Assembly (NCBI RefSeq): GCF_900116425.1
Contig: NZ_FPAS01000004.1
Location: forward strand, 186,001-250,000
DNA length: 64,000 nucleotides
Source: Lishizhenia tianjinensis
GTDB taxonomy: Bacteria; Bacteroidota; Bacteroidia; Flavobacteriales_D; Crocinitomicaceae
Reading direction: 5' to 3'
A program made the position numbers and the translations under genes. A model generated the notes under the pieces. It did no database searches. It saw nothing but the letters and a program-made list of their open reading frames with translations, and was not told the origin of the DNA. Within the stretch, counting starts at the first letter, position 1, and each line of letters opens with the position of its first letter. Below are positions 1 through 6,956 of this stretch, in pieces.

Positions 1-1
1 A

Positions 2-313
2 GTATTTGAAGAATTAAACCTTGACTATAAGAATCAGGACAAAGTGGTAATTGACTATGTGACATATTTGGCAAAAGAAGTTCTGAACAATAATAGAGAT
101 TTACTCAAAACCCTAAAAGAAATCAAAGACTTGTGTATCATTCTTGATTATGATAGTAAAATATACGATTTCTACTCGCTATACTTTGCTAAAGAAGATT
201 TGAATTATGACACTGTGCAATGGTATTGGAATGGAGCAGACAGAACCAATATTGATCAAGTTTGTATGGAATATTTAACAAATTGGATTAAAGAAAATGG
301 AAGTAAATTTTGA
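2..313 (+). CDS. Hypothetical protein, 5' end outside the window
   Basis: An open frame runs in from the left edge without a stop and ends at 311-313, so this is the C-terminal part of a longer protein; a GTG at 44 is in frame, but the frame is already open before it. The visible ~103 residues are acidic, rich in Tyr, Asp and Leu, with no signal peptide or membrane segment. No family is recognised. Its 3' end overlaps the next gene by 17 bases, so the two are probably translated together. It lies in the first of the integron-like cassettes that occupy the left end of the window, and the function is unknown. Confidence 0.55.
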   Translation, partial: VFEELNLDYKNQDKVVIDYVTYLAKEVLNNNRDLLKTLKEIKDLCIILDYDSKIYDFYSLYFAKEDLNYDTVQWYWNGADRTNIDQVCMEYLTNWIKENGSKF

Positions 314-554
314 TAAGGAAACCCTAACATCTGAAGATGGATTTTGGATAATGTTCTATTTTCTCAAAGAACACTATGATTTGGCAGGTGGCGAATTTGA
401 TTTAAGTGATATTCTAAGTGCATGCGAACCAATGGACTGGTCAGATTCTGGAATAAAGATTCCAGCTGACAGCTCTATGATTGAGTATTGGAATGAAGCT
501 CTGAAGAAATATAGAAAACAAGGGAAGCCAAATTTTAAACAACTAAAGAAATAA
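297..554 (+). CDS. Small hypothetical protein, cassette cargo
   Basis: An 85-residue cytosolic protein starting ATG inside the end of the preceding gene. It is acidic in the first two thirds and ends in a Lys-rich tail; it has no signal peptide or membrane helix, and no family is recognised. The 17-base overlap with the upstream gene and the attC-like site that begins two bases after its stop codon indicate that the two genes travel as one cassette. Paired small overlapping ORFs in cassettes are sometimes toxin-antitoxin or immunity pairs, but nothing in the sequence shows this. Confidence 0.5.
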   Translation: MEVNFDKETLTSEDGFWIMFYFLKEHYDLAGGEFDLSDILSACEPMDWSDSGIKIPADSSMIEYWNEALKKYRKQGKPNFKQLKK

Positions 555-556
555 CG

Positions 557-614
557 ACACCACAACACTATGTAAATAGCATTAAAACGCATTTTACACT
601 AAACGTTGTGGCTA
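557..614 (+). repeat. attC-like recombination site A
   Basis: The site has the nested-arm layout of integron attC sites: outer arms CCACAAC (560-566) and GTTGTGG (605-611), inner arms TGTAAA (571-576) and TTTACA (593-598), and short unpaired spacers between them. The right outer arm extended, GTTGTGGCTA (605-614), is the exact reverse complement of TAGCCACAAC at 1958-1967, while the left arm continues differently (ACA before CCACAAC). This is what is expected if 606 is the start of a cassette that ends at site B. It is not a perfect GTTRRRY site. Confidence 0.6.
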
Positions 615-627
615 ATTAAAAAAGATA

Positions 628-1953
628 TTGAAATCAATATTTAAAATATTCCTACTAATTGTAATTGCAGGAACAACCTCAAGCTGTCGACAGGAAATAG
701 TTCCTAATGAACTTCTTCCAAAATTTGACAGTATTCTTAAAGACCCTACTCAACTGACAGAATATGAGTTTTCAGAAGGTGCTCCATTTAAACATGTCGC
801 ATTGCCATTGGATTTTGGATCTGACAAATTCAAAGACTCCACTATTTTAGCCAAGCTAGAAAACACTCACATAAAGTACATTACTTATGTTTATTCGGAC
901 TTCAAATCGGACTCAAAGTTTAAGCAAGAAGAACTGAACCGAGAAAGACTTTATAATCTTTATCAATATTTCCCAGAACTGTTCGACAGCAACGAAACAG
1001 AATGGAAAATAATCGAACAAACAGGAGCTAAATCAGAAAATGAATCTAAAGAGTTATTTCATGGCTATGTTGTGTATTACCGTCCTGTCCCCACCAAAGA
1101 AAGTATGAAAGCTGAAATCGCTTACATGGAAAGTATGATTGATACTGCTTTAACATTTATCTCTCCAGTTTCAGACACTAACACTTTAATTACTACATTA
1201 GAATCCAATGCAATTGTAGATGAGTTTGGTTCGGAAGCTTATTACGAAAGCGACATTGCTTTTGCCGTTGCAGATTCAGCATATACTTCTGAAGCTGGAA
1301 CATTTGATTTTGGAAGCTACTTTCAGGATACAACGGTTTCTGCTGTTCTTAATAGAAATAAAGATTGGGATAAAATGCTAATTAACTGTGATTTAACAGG
1401 TAGTATGTCACCCTATTCTGTTCAACTTTTTATATGGCACAGATTAAATATTGACAAAAATAAAGTTCAACATTTCGTCTTCTTCAATGATGGTGATATG
1501 ACACCAGATAACAAGAAAAAGACAGGAAATACAGGAGGGATTTATTATTCCAAAGCTGACAATTTTGAGGAATTAAAAGAAGTCGCCTATAAATGTATGA
1601 GAAATGGATTTGGCGGGGATGCACCTGAGAATGATATTGAAGCTATCCTCAAAGGATTTAAGAAATGTAAAGATTGTGGAGACGTGATTCTAATCGCAGA
1701 CAATTGGGCAAACATGCGAGACTATGAATTCATAAATAAGATTGACCGACCTGTTAGAATAATCTTGTGCGGAACACAATTTGGAATCAATAAACAATAC
1801 CTTGACTTAGCCAGAGCTACCAAAGGTTCGGTTCATACAATTGAAGAGGATATATCCAACTTAATGGATTTGAAAGAAGGGGAAGAAATTACAATTAGCG
1901 GACACACATTCGTTATTGAAAACGGGAAATTCATTGAAGTAAAAAAAATATAA
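628..1953 (+). CDS. Cassette-borne lipoprotein with von Willebrand A-like domain
   Basis: A 441-residue predicted lipoprotein. The start is TTG at 628: only this start gives a normal lipoprotein signal (MKSIFKIFLLIVIAG, then SSC with the lipid Cys near residue 20). Residues ~245-420 look like a VWA/integrin fold: a hydrophobic strand, then a MIDAS-like DLTGSMS (D-x-T-G-S-x-S, close to DxSxS), a second strand with FFNDGD, and later ILIADNWANMRD. It would sit on the periplasmic or outer face and bind a metal ion and a protein partner; the partner is unknown. It fills the cassette bounded by mirrored 10-mers at 605-614 and 1958-1967. The VWA assignment is from motif and fold pattern only. Confidence 0.65.
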   Translation: MKSIFKIFLLIVIAGTTSSCRQEIVPNELLPKFDSILKDPTQLTEYEFSEGAPFKHVALPLDFGSDKFKDSTILAKLENTHIKYITYVYSDFKSDSKFKQEELNRERLYNLYQYFPELFDSNETEWKIIEQTGAKSENESKELFHGYVVYYRPVPTKESMKAEIAYMESMIDTALTFISPVSDTNTLITTLESNAIVDEFGSEAYYESDIAFAVADSAYTSEAGTFDFGSYFQDTTVSAVLNRNKDWDKMLINCDLTGSMSPYSVQLFIWHRLNIDKNKVQHFVFFNDGDMTPDNKKKTGNTGGIYYSKADNFEELKEVAYKCMRNGFGGDAPENDIEAILKGFKKCKDCGDVILIADNWANMRDYEFINKIDRPVRIILCGTQFGINKQYLDLARATKGSVHTIEEDISNLMDLKEGEEITISGHTFVIENGKFIEVKKI

Positions 1954-1957
1954 AAAC

Positions 1958-2032
1958 TAGCCACAACAATGGCCGAAAAATCATAGTCCCCCTGCGGGAT
2001 GGCAACGCTTTTTAGCCGGACCGTTAGTAACC
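1958..2032 (+). repeat. attC-like recombination site B
   Basis: The left arm TAGCCACAAC (1958-1967) mirrors the start of the same cassette at 605-614. The inner arms are GGC-CG-AAAAA (1971-1980) and TTTTT-A-GCC (2009-2017), with a small TCCC/GGGA hairpin between them (1987-1999). The right arm GTTAGTAACC (2023-2032) does not match the left arm beyond the AAC/GTT core, but is the exact reverse complement of GGTTACTAAC at 2535-2544, near the end of the next cassette. The two halves of the site therefore belong to two different cassettes, as at a junction in an integron array. Confidence 0.6.
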
Positions 2033-2038
2033 ATAAAG

Positions 2039-2599
2039 ATGACATCAGTGAAAATTATTTTATGCACATTACTCGCAGCAATCATTTATGGGATTATTCA
2101 TGATATGATCACCGCACATCTTTGTGTTGAATATTTTACAATTGGCCATCCCAAAATAATTGAGAGTAAATCTCCAGTTCTTCTTGCACTATTATGGGGC
2201 GTAATAGCAACTTGGTGGGTTGCATTACCTATGGGGATATTAGTTGCTGGGTTTAGCCAATTTGGTAAAAAACCAAACTTGGAATTTCGAGATGTAATGA
2301 GATTAATTCTTAAACTGTTGCTTATCATGTTTGGAATTGCTCTAATTGCTGGTATTGTGGGCTATGTGCTAACTTATCTTAAAATAATTCATCTTGTACC
2401 TAGACTTTCAGAACTAATGGACTCATCTAAACATAGTAAATTTTTAGCAGCTGGATGGGCGCATACATCATCCTATTTAAGTGGAATAATTGGAACGATT
2501 TTCCTATGTATTATAGTCACCCGGAAAAGGAAAAGGTTACTAACATCAACTAAAAGCCATGGGCTGAGCAACCACAACCTAAAAACCCGCATCTCCTAG
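2039..2599 (+). CDS. Cassette-borne integral membrane protein
   Basis: A 186-residue protein with four predicted membrane helices (about residues 4-22, 45-70, 88-113 and 142-162), starting at ATG seven bases after attC-like site B. The first loop has a HDMITAHLCVEYFTIGHP stretch; I recall similar HD-ITxxxCxEYFTIGHP motifs in unnamed membrane proteins of Bacteroidota, but know no function. The last ~20 residues (basic and Ser-rich) are encoded by the next attC-like site, so the C-terminal tail probably differs between copies of this cassette. Inner-membrane location is inferred from the helices. Confidence 0.65.
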   Translation: MTSVKIILCTLLAAIIYGIIHDMITAHLCVEYFTIGHPKIIESKSPVLLALLWGVIATWWVALPMGILVAGFSQFGKKPNLEFRDVMRLILKLLLIMFGIALIAGIVGYVLTYLKIIHLVPRLSELMDSSKHSKFLAAGWAHTSSYLSGIIGTIFLCIIVTRKRKRLLTSTKSHGLSNHNLKTRIS

Positions 2600-2605
2600 T
2601 TGAGA
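2535..2605 (+). repeat. attC-like recombination site C (right end of array)
   Basis: GGTTACTAAC (2535-2544) is the exact reverse complement of the start of this cassette, GTTAGTAACC at 2023-2032. A short AGCC/GGCT hairpin lies at about 2555-2565. A GTTGAGA core at 2598-2604 is the best candidate for the right arm, giving a site of about 70 bases and a cassette from 2024 to 2598. The site overlaps the last codons and stop of the membrane-protein gene. The right boundary is less certain than the left arm. Confidence 0.5.
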
Positions 2606-2666
2606 ACAGTCAACCAACCAATTAACCATCACTTTCCAAGACTAAAAACACACCCTCAAAAACAAC

Positions 2667-2693
2667 AAAACCCTCTCAAAATGAGAGGGTTTT
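2667..2693. terminator. Bidirectional rho-independent terminator
   Basis: Stem CCCTCTCA (2671-2678) and TGAGAGGG (2682-2689) with an AAA loop, flanked by AAAA on the left and TTTT on the right. It can end transcription of the cassette array on the plus strand and of the tRNA-Leu transcript on the minus strand. Confidence 0.85.
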
Positions 2694-2702
2694 AGTAAAG
2701 TG

Positions 2703-2784
2703 TACCTAGGGTGGGAATCGAACCCACACTCCCGAAAGAACTGGATTTTGAATCCAGCGCGTCTACCAATTCCGCCACCTAGGC
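2703..2784 (-). tRNA. tRNA-Leu (anticodon CAA)
   Basis: The 82-base reverse complement folds as a class II tRNA: acceptor arm GCCTAGG with CCTAGGT, D-arm with GGCGGAATTGGTAGACGC, anticodon stem CTGGA/TCCAG around loop TTCAAAA (anticodon CAA), a short variable arm, and T-arm GTGGGTTCGATTCCCAC. The discriminator base is A, as required for leucine. The 3' CCA is not encoded. The gene reads UUG codons. Its 3' end faces the cassette array. Confidence 0.95.
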
Positions 2785-2802
2785 GTTTGCGAATTGCGAT
2801 TG

Positions 2803-2810
2803 CAAAAATA
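2803..2810 (-). promoter_or_regulatory. -7 box of the tRNA-Leu promoter
   Basis: Reverse-strand TATTTTTG matches the Bacteroidota -7 consensus TAnnTTTG and lies 18 bases before the tRNA 5' end. No clear -33 TTTG is seen at the usual spacing. Confidence 0.5.
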
Positions 2811-2894
2811 GTAAATTCTTTGAATAGATTACTATAGTTTGAGATTTATTTTAAGGAAAAATGAAGTCCGCCATTCAAGTGCTTCATTTTAAAG

Positions 2895-2929
2895 CATAAA
2901 AAAAAGGGTGAACCTAAGTCCACCCTTCT
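2895..2929 (-). terminator. Terminator of the YceI gene
   Basis: On the minus strand AAGGGTG, a 10-base loop, CACCC and a run of T form a rho-independent terminator 20 bases after the stop codon of the YceI gene. Confidence 0.8.
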
Positions 2930-2948
2930 TATGTAAACAAAAACCAGC

Positions 2949-3581
2949 TTATTTATTTAAAACCAATTTTAAATCGAATGCTACTTCTGATGACACGTGC
3001 CCGTTAGTTTTGTCTTCTGGGTTTGTGTATGGTAATGCATCACCGAAATCAACTGCGAAAGAACTCTCTAATGTCATTGTTCCTTCAGCGTCAGTTTTAC
3101 TTACGTTGATGTCTTGTGTAAACTCTTGTCCTACTGCATTGATAGTAATGTTCATTACATCTCCAGAGAAAGAGTTAACTTTTACGTCTGTTGCTGGGAA
3201 AGCAGGAACGTTAAAGAAAGTTGAGTCAGATAAGTGACCTACTAAGTTTCCGTTTTTCTCTGCATCTTCAACATCACTGTTAGAGATAGACGTCATATCT
3301 ACTTTGAAAGATCCTGAAACGAACTCTTCACCTTTCATCGTTAAAGATCCTTCAGAAACTTTAATTGCTCCATTGTGACTTCTTTGGATTTCACCTTCTT
3401 TTACCCATGAACCTGTCCAGTTCAAAGTTGTAGCTTCAGCGTTTAAGTTGTAAGTAACTTCTTCAACAACTGGCGTTTCAACCGCATCAGCAGCTGTTTC
3501 TTCTACTTTTTCTCCTTCACCTGTACAAGCTGTAGTAGCTAAAGCTGCAAAAGCAAATGCAGCAACATAAAACTTTTTCAT
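2949..3581 (-). CDS. YceI-family lipoprotein
   Basis: A 210-residue lipoprotein: signal MKKFYVAAFAFAALATTAC with the lipid Cys at 19, a 20-residue acidic Glu/Val/Ala linker, then a YceI-like domain (residues ~43-210). The domain shows the family features: NWTGSW near the start, a GSFKVDM strand, GHLSDSTFFNV, and a closing SSEVAFDLKL strand. YceI proteins form a lipocalin-like barrel that binds polyisoprenoid-type lipids; the ligand here is unknown. It is probably anchored in the periplasm or outer membrane. Monocistronic, with its own -7 box and terminator. Confidence 0.88.
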   Translation of the reverse strand: MKKFYVAAFAFAALATTACTGEGEKVEETAADAVETPVVEEVTYNLNAEATTLNWTGSWVKEGEIQRSHNGAIKVSEGSLTMKGEEFVSGSFKVDMTSISNSDVEDAEKNGNLVGHLSDSTFFNVPAFPATDVKVNSFSGDVMNITINAVGQEFTQDINVSKTDAEGTMTLESSFAVDFGDALPYTNPEDKTNGHVSSEVAFDLKLVLNK

Positions 3582-3607
3582 AGTCTTTTTTGATTTTTTT
3601 ATTTAGG

Positions 3608-3615
3608 CAAAAATA
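3608..3615 (-). promoter_or_regulatory. -7 box of the YceI gene
   Basis: TATTTTTG on the minus strand, 26 bases upstream of the start codon, matches TAnnTTTG. The -33 element is not obvious. Confidence 0.5.
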
Positions 3616-3739
3616 ATATTATTTAGTTACCTAGGTAATATATGTAATGACTTTTTTTACTCTGTTCGAATTTTATCTTTTAGAAGACATTTGAAAATGC
3701 GCTCCTACACCTAAATCATTATATTTATCACCTCATCCA

Positions 3740-4678
3740 ATGTTTATGTTAGAACTCGATAGTATATACAAATCCTTTTACCGAAAAAGAGCGGTTGCAG
3801 ACATCAGCTTAAAGGTGAAGGAAGGCGAAATCTATGGTCTTCTCGGACCCAACGGAGCTGGAAAATCAACCCTGATACGCATCATCAATAAGATTATCCA
3901 GCAAGACAAAGGTTTTATCAGTTTTAAAGGACAAATACTCTCGTCCAAACATTTGAATGAAATTGGTTACCTCCCTGAAGAACGCGGACTTTATAAGAGT
4001 ATGACTGTTGAACAACAAGCTATTTTCTTAGGTAGGTTGCGCGGACTTAGTAAAAACGATGCTAAGGAAAGCCTACGTTACTGGCTACAAAAATTTGAAA
4101 TTGAGGCGTGGAAAGACAAAAGAATTGAAGAGCTTTCAAAAGGTATGGCCCAAAAGGTTCAATTCATTTGTACCGTTTTGCACAAGCCCCATTTATTGAT
4201 TCTTGACGAACCTTTCAGTGGTTTCGACCCTATCAATATAGAGTTGATACGTAAAGAATTGAAACAAATGCGCGCCGATGGCAAAAGCATCATTCTTTCT
4301 ACCCACAACATGAAAAGTGTAGAAGAGATCTGCGACAGAGGAATGATAGTACACAAAGGGGTAAAGAAACTGGAAGGAAATATAACTACCTTAAGGGAAG
4401 ATAAAAAGGAAGGCATTTTTGCCATACAATTCCAAGGTAATATGATCGCTTTTGCCAATGCACTTTGGACAGGTTATGAAATAGTAGACAAAGAAGTCTT
4501 AGCAGACAACAGGTTTCTGGTACACCTTAAAATGCGCGGAGAAAATGAATTCAATGATTTATTGGCCACATTAATTCCCCATGTAAAAATTGAAAAAGCA
4601 GAAGAAATACTCCCAAGTATGGAAGATGTATTTATTAAAGAAGTAAACGGACCTCAAAACACGGAAGATGAAGCATAG
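3740..4678 (+). CDS. ABC transporter ATP-binding protein (NatA-like)
   Basis: A 312-residue ABC ATPase. The nucleotide-binding domain has Walker A GPNGAGKST (36-44), signature LSKGM (132-136), Walker B LLILDEP (152-158) followed by the FSGFDP D-loop, and the switch His in STH (187-189). A ~100-residue C-terminal extension (~215-310) resembles the domain found on NatA-type ATPases. It energises the permease encoded next, with which it overlaps by 11 bases. A second ATG two codons in (3746) is an equally good start. The substrate is unknown; NatAB relatives export sodium ions or drugs. Confidence 0.9.
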   Translation: MFMLELDSIYKSFYRKRAVADISLKVKEGEIYGLLGPNGAGKSTLIRIINKIIQQDKGFISFKGQILSSKHLNEIGYLPEERGLYKSMTVEQQAIFLGRLRGLSKNDAKESLRYWLQKFEIEAWKDKRIEELSKGMAQKVQFICTVLHKPHLLILDEPFSGFDPINIELIRKELKQMRADGKSIILSTHNMKSVEEICDRGMIVHKGVKKLEGNITTLREDKKEGIFAIQFQGNMIAFANALWTGYEIVDKEVLADNRFLVHLKMRGENEFNDLLATLIPHVKIEKAEEILPSMEDVFIKEVNGPQNTEDEA

Positions 4679-6005
4679 TTGGTTAATTGCAATGAGAGAA
4701 TTGAAGGAGCGTGTAAAATCGAGATCCTTCTTACTAATGGCTTTATTAGGACCTATACTTGTTTTAGGACTTACCTATTTACTCTTTGCTTTAGGTGGCA
4801 GTGAAAAAAAGATTTTGAATGTCTTGATCATGGATCCACAAGAGATCATGTCGGGTAAAATTATGCCCAAAGAAGACCCCAACATTAAATACAGTTTCAC
4901 CAATACCTACGTAGATTTTGAAGAGTTTGCCAAATATGAGGAATACCAAAAGTTTGACATAGGCGTTGAGTTAAATGAAAAAGTTATCTCCAACAAGCAC
5001 ATCAAAGTGATGTACAGAGAAACCCCTTCAGAACGTGTAAAAACAAGAATTCAATATCACGTAGAAAGAAGGTTTGAGGAGATATTTGTAAAGGAATTTA
5101 CCCAATTGAGTGTACAGAAATTCAGGGAAATTAAACAACCCATGCAATTTCACTTTTTCAATGTATACGACCCGAAAAATACAGATTCTAAACTTTCGGC
5201 CTGGGCAGGTTATTTTTTCGGACTCATCATCATTTTGTTCATCTTCTTATTTGGTATGACCATATTAAGAAGTGTTTCTAAAGAAAAATCTAACCGCATC
5301 GTAGAGGTGATATTAGCTTCCGTTAGTGCACGTCAACTTTTGGTAGGAAAAGTAATTGGTATAGGCATCTCTGCTTTGTTTCAATTTGTTCTTTGGAGTA
5401 TTATCATAGGAACAGGATTGTTCATACTAAGAGAAACAGTTTTTATAGACCTCTTAGATCCAAGTAATTTCAACCCGCAACAAATGACACAAGAAATTGC
5501 CAATGCCAGTATGCAAGAAAAATTATTTGCGGCCAGGGAGTACAATGACTTTGTAGAGTTGGTTTACGAGCGTATACAGTTTTCTAGTATGCTTATCTTT
5601 TTCACCCTATTCTTTATTGTAGCCTACATTTTTTATGGCTCCTTCTTCGCCGCAGTAGGAGCTTCAATGGGAAGCGAATCTGACGGGCAGCAATACATCA
5701 TCCCTATTATGTCTTTACTCTTGTTGGCCTTATATGGCGGGTATTATACGGTGTACTATCCAGAAGGTCCGTGGGCAAATGTTTTTGCATTTCTTCCTTT
5801 TACCTCACCGGTAGCGATGATGGTAAAATTAGGCATAGGCTTTAGTGCCAATGATAGCTGGGAACTTTTTGCGAGTTTGGGTATACTACTCGGTTCGGCT
5901 TTGCTAATGTTTTATTTAGCAGGAAAAATATACCAGAACGGTATCTTACAATTTGGTCATCGTTTAAAAGCAAAACACTTTATTAAGTGGCTTAAAAAAT
6001 CATAA
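4668..6005 (+). CDS. ABC-2 family permease (NatB-like)
   Basis: A 445-residue membrane protein with the ABC-2 exporter layout: one N-terminal helix (~20-43), an extracytoplasmic domain of ~130 residues, then five C-terminal helices (~175-200, 225-250, 305-330, 340-365, 395-420). The conserved MRELKERVKSRSFLLM start and the KEKSNRIVEVILASV loop after the second helix, which contacts the ATPase, are typical of NatB. It forms the membrane channel for the upstream ATPase. The ATG lies inside the 3' end of that gene, so the pair is translationally coupled. Confidence 0.88.
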   Translation: MKHSWLIAMRELKERVKSRSFLLMALLGPILVLGLTYLLFALGGSEKKILNVLIMDPQEIMSGKIMPKEDPNIKYSFTNTYVDFEEFAKYEEYQKFDIGVELNEKVISNKHIKVMYRETPSERVKTRIQYHVERRFEEIFVKEFTQLSVQKFREIKQPMQFHFFNVYDPKNTDSKLSAWAGYFFGLIIILFIFLFGMTILRSVSKEKSNRIVEVILASVSARQLLVGKVIGIGISALFQFVLWSIIIGTGLFILRETVFIDLLDPSNFNPQQMTQEIANASMQEKLFAAREYNDFVELVYERIQFSSMLIFFTLFFIVAYIFYGSFFAAVGASMGSESDGQQYIIPIMSLLLLALYGGYYTVYYPEGPWANVFAFLPFTSPVAMMVKLGIGFSANDSWELFASLGILLGSALLMFYLAGKIYQNGILQFGHRLKAKHFIKWLKKS

Positions 6006-6014
6006 ATCTCACGA

Positions 6015-6908
6015 ATGATAGGTGCAGTTATAGACTTAGGTACAAATACCTTTAACCTTTTAATTTTTAAGAAAACAGCTACGGGCAACAAAATCCTCTT
6101 CAACCATAAAGAAGGTGTTGCTTTGGGTATGGGAGGTATTAATCATCAAACCATTACATCCGATGCTTTTGAACGCGGAATAGCGACCCTAGAAAATTTT
6201 AAAGCTATATGTGATCAACACGGTGTTGAACAAATTAGAGCCATAGGAACATCTGCCCTGCGTGCTGCAGAAAATAGTGATGATTTCATCCAAGCAGCCT
6301 ATGCTATGACGGAAATCCCCATCACTATAATAGATGGTGAAACCGAAGCAGAACTAATTTACCGCGGTATACAAAGTGCGCATATCTTCGAAGACAAGTC
6401 CATTATTTTAGACATAGGTGGAGGAAGTAGTGAGTTCATTTTTGCAGATAAACATGAGGTAATTAAGAGCAAAAGCTTTGAAATAGGTGTTTCTAGAATT
6501 TACCAGCAATTTGAATTCAGCGACCCTTTGTCTAATTCAGACATCGATGCCATCATTAATTACTTGGAGCAATCTACCAAAGGATTTTTCGACGACATCC
6601 AAACCAACATACTTATTGGAGCCTCAGGGAGCTTTGAAACCTTTTATGAAATCATAGAAAACATAGATTTTCCCTCTCACACGCATTCACAAAGTGTTAG
6701 CAAAGAAAATTTGCGTCAATGCCTGGATAATTTAATGAAATCGACCTTGGCAGAGCGAAAATTAGATAATAGGATAATTCCCATACGTAAAATAATGGCA
6801 CCCATAGCCGCCGTAAAAGTGATGTGGTTGATGGATAAATTAGACATAGACACAATTTACATTTCTCCCAATTCCATGAAGGAAGGTTTGATGGAACATC
6901 TTTTCTAG
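6015..6908 (+). CDS. Ppx/GppA phosphatase family protein
   Basis: A 297-residue protein of the actin-like ATPase superfamily. Phosphate-1 motif DLGTNTFNLL (7-16) and phosphate-2 motif DIGGGSSEFI (~136-145) identify the exopolyphosphatase/pppGpp phosphohydrolase family. It has only the two-lobed catalytic core and lacks the C-terminal HD-like domains of E. coli Ppx, as is usual for short Bacteroidota members. It should hydrolyse terminal phosphates of polyphosphate or pppGpp in the cytosol; which one cannot be told. It starts nine bases after the permease, probably in the same operon. Confidence 0.85.
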   Translation: MIGAVIDLGTNTFNLLIFKKTATGNKILFNHKEGVALGMGGINHQTITSDAFERGIATLENFKAICDQHGVEQIRAIGTSALRAAENSDDFIQAAYAMTEIPITIIDGETEAELIYRGIQSAHIFEDKSIILDIGGGSSEFIFADKHEVIKSKSFEIGVSRIYQQFEFSDPLSNSDIDAIINYLEQSTKGFFDDIQTNILIGASGSFETFYEIIENIDFPSHTHSQSVSKENLRQCLDNLMKSTLAERKLDNRIIPIRKIMAPIAAVKVMWLMDKLDIDTIYISPNSMKEGLMEHLF

Positions 6909-6923
6909 TGCTTGGATTATTTT

Positions 6924-6950
6924 TAACTTTGAATCTTCTAAAAAAGATTC
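6924..6950 (+). promoter_or_regulatory. -7 box and inverted repeat before hutI
   Basis: TAACTTTG (6924-6931) fits TAnnTTTG. It runs into a perfect inverted repeat GAATCTT/AAGATTC (6931-6937 and 6944-6950, 6-base loop), so the repeat spans the expected transcription start and ends six bases before the hutI ATG. It could be a repressor site or an RNA hairpin over the ribosome-binding region. Confidence 0.4.
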
Positions 6951-6956
6951 GAGTAA

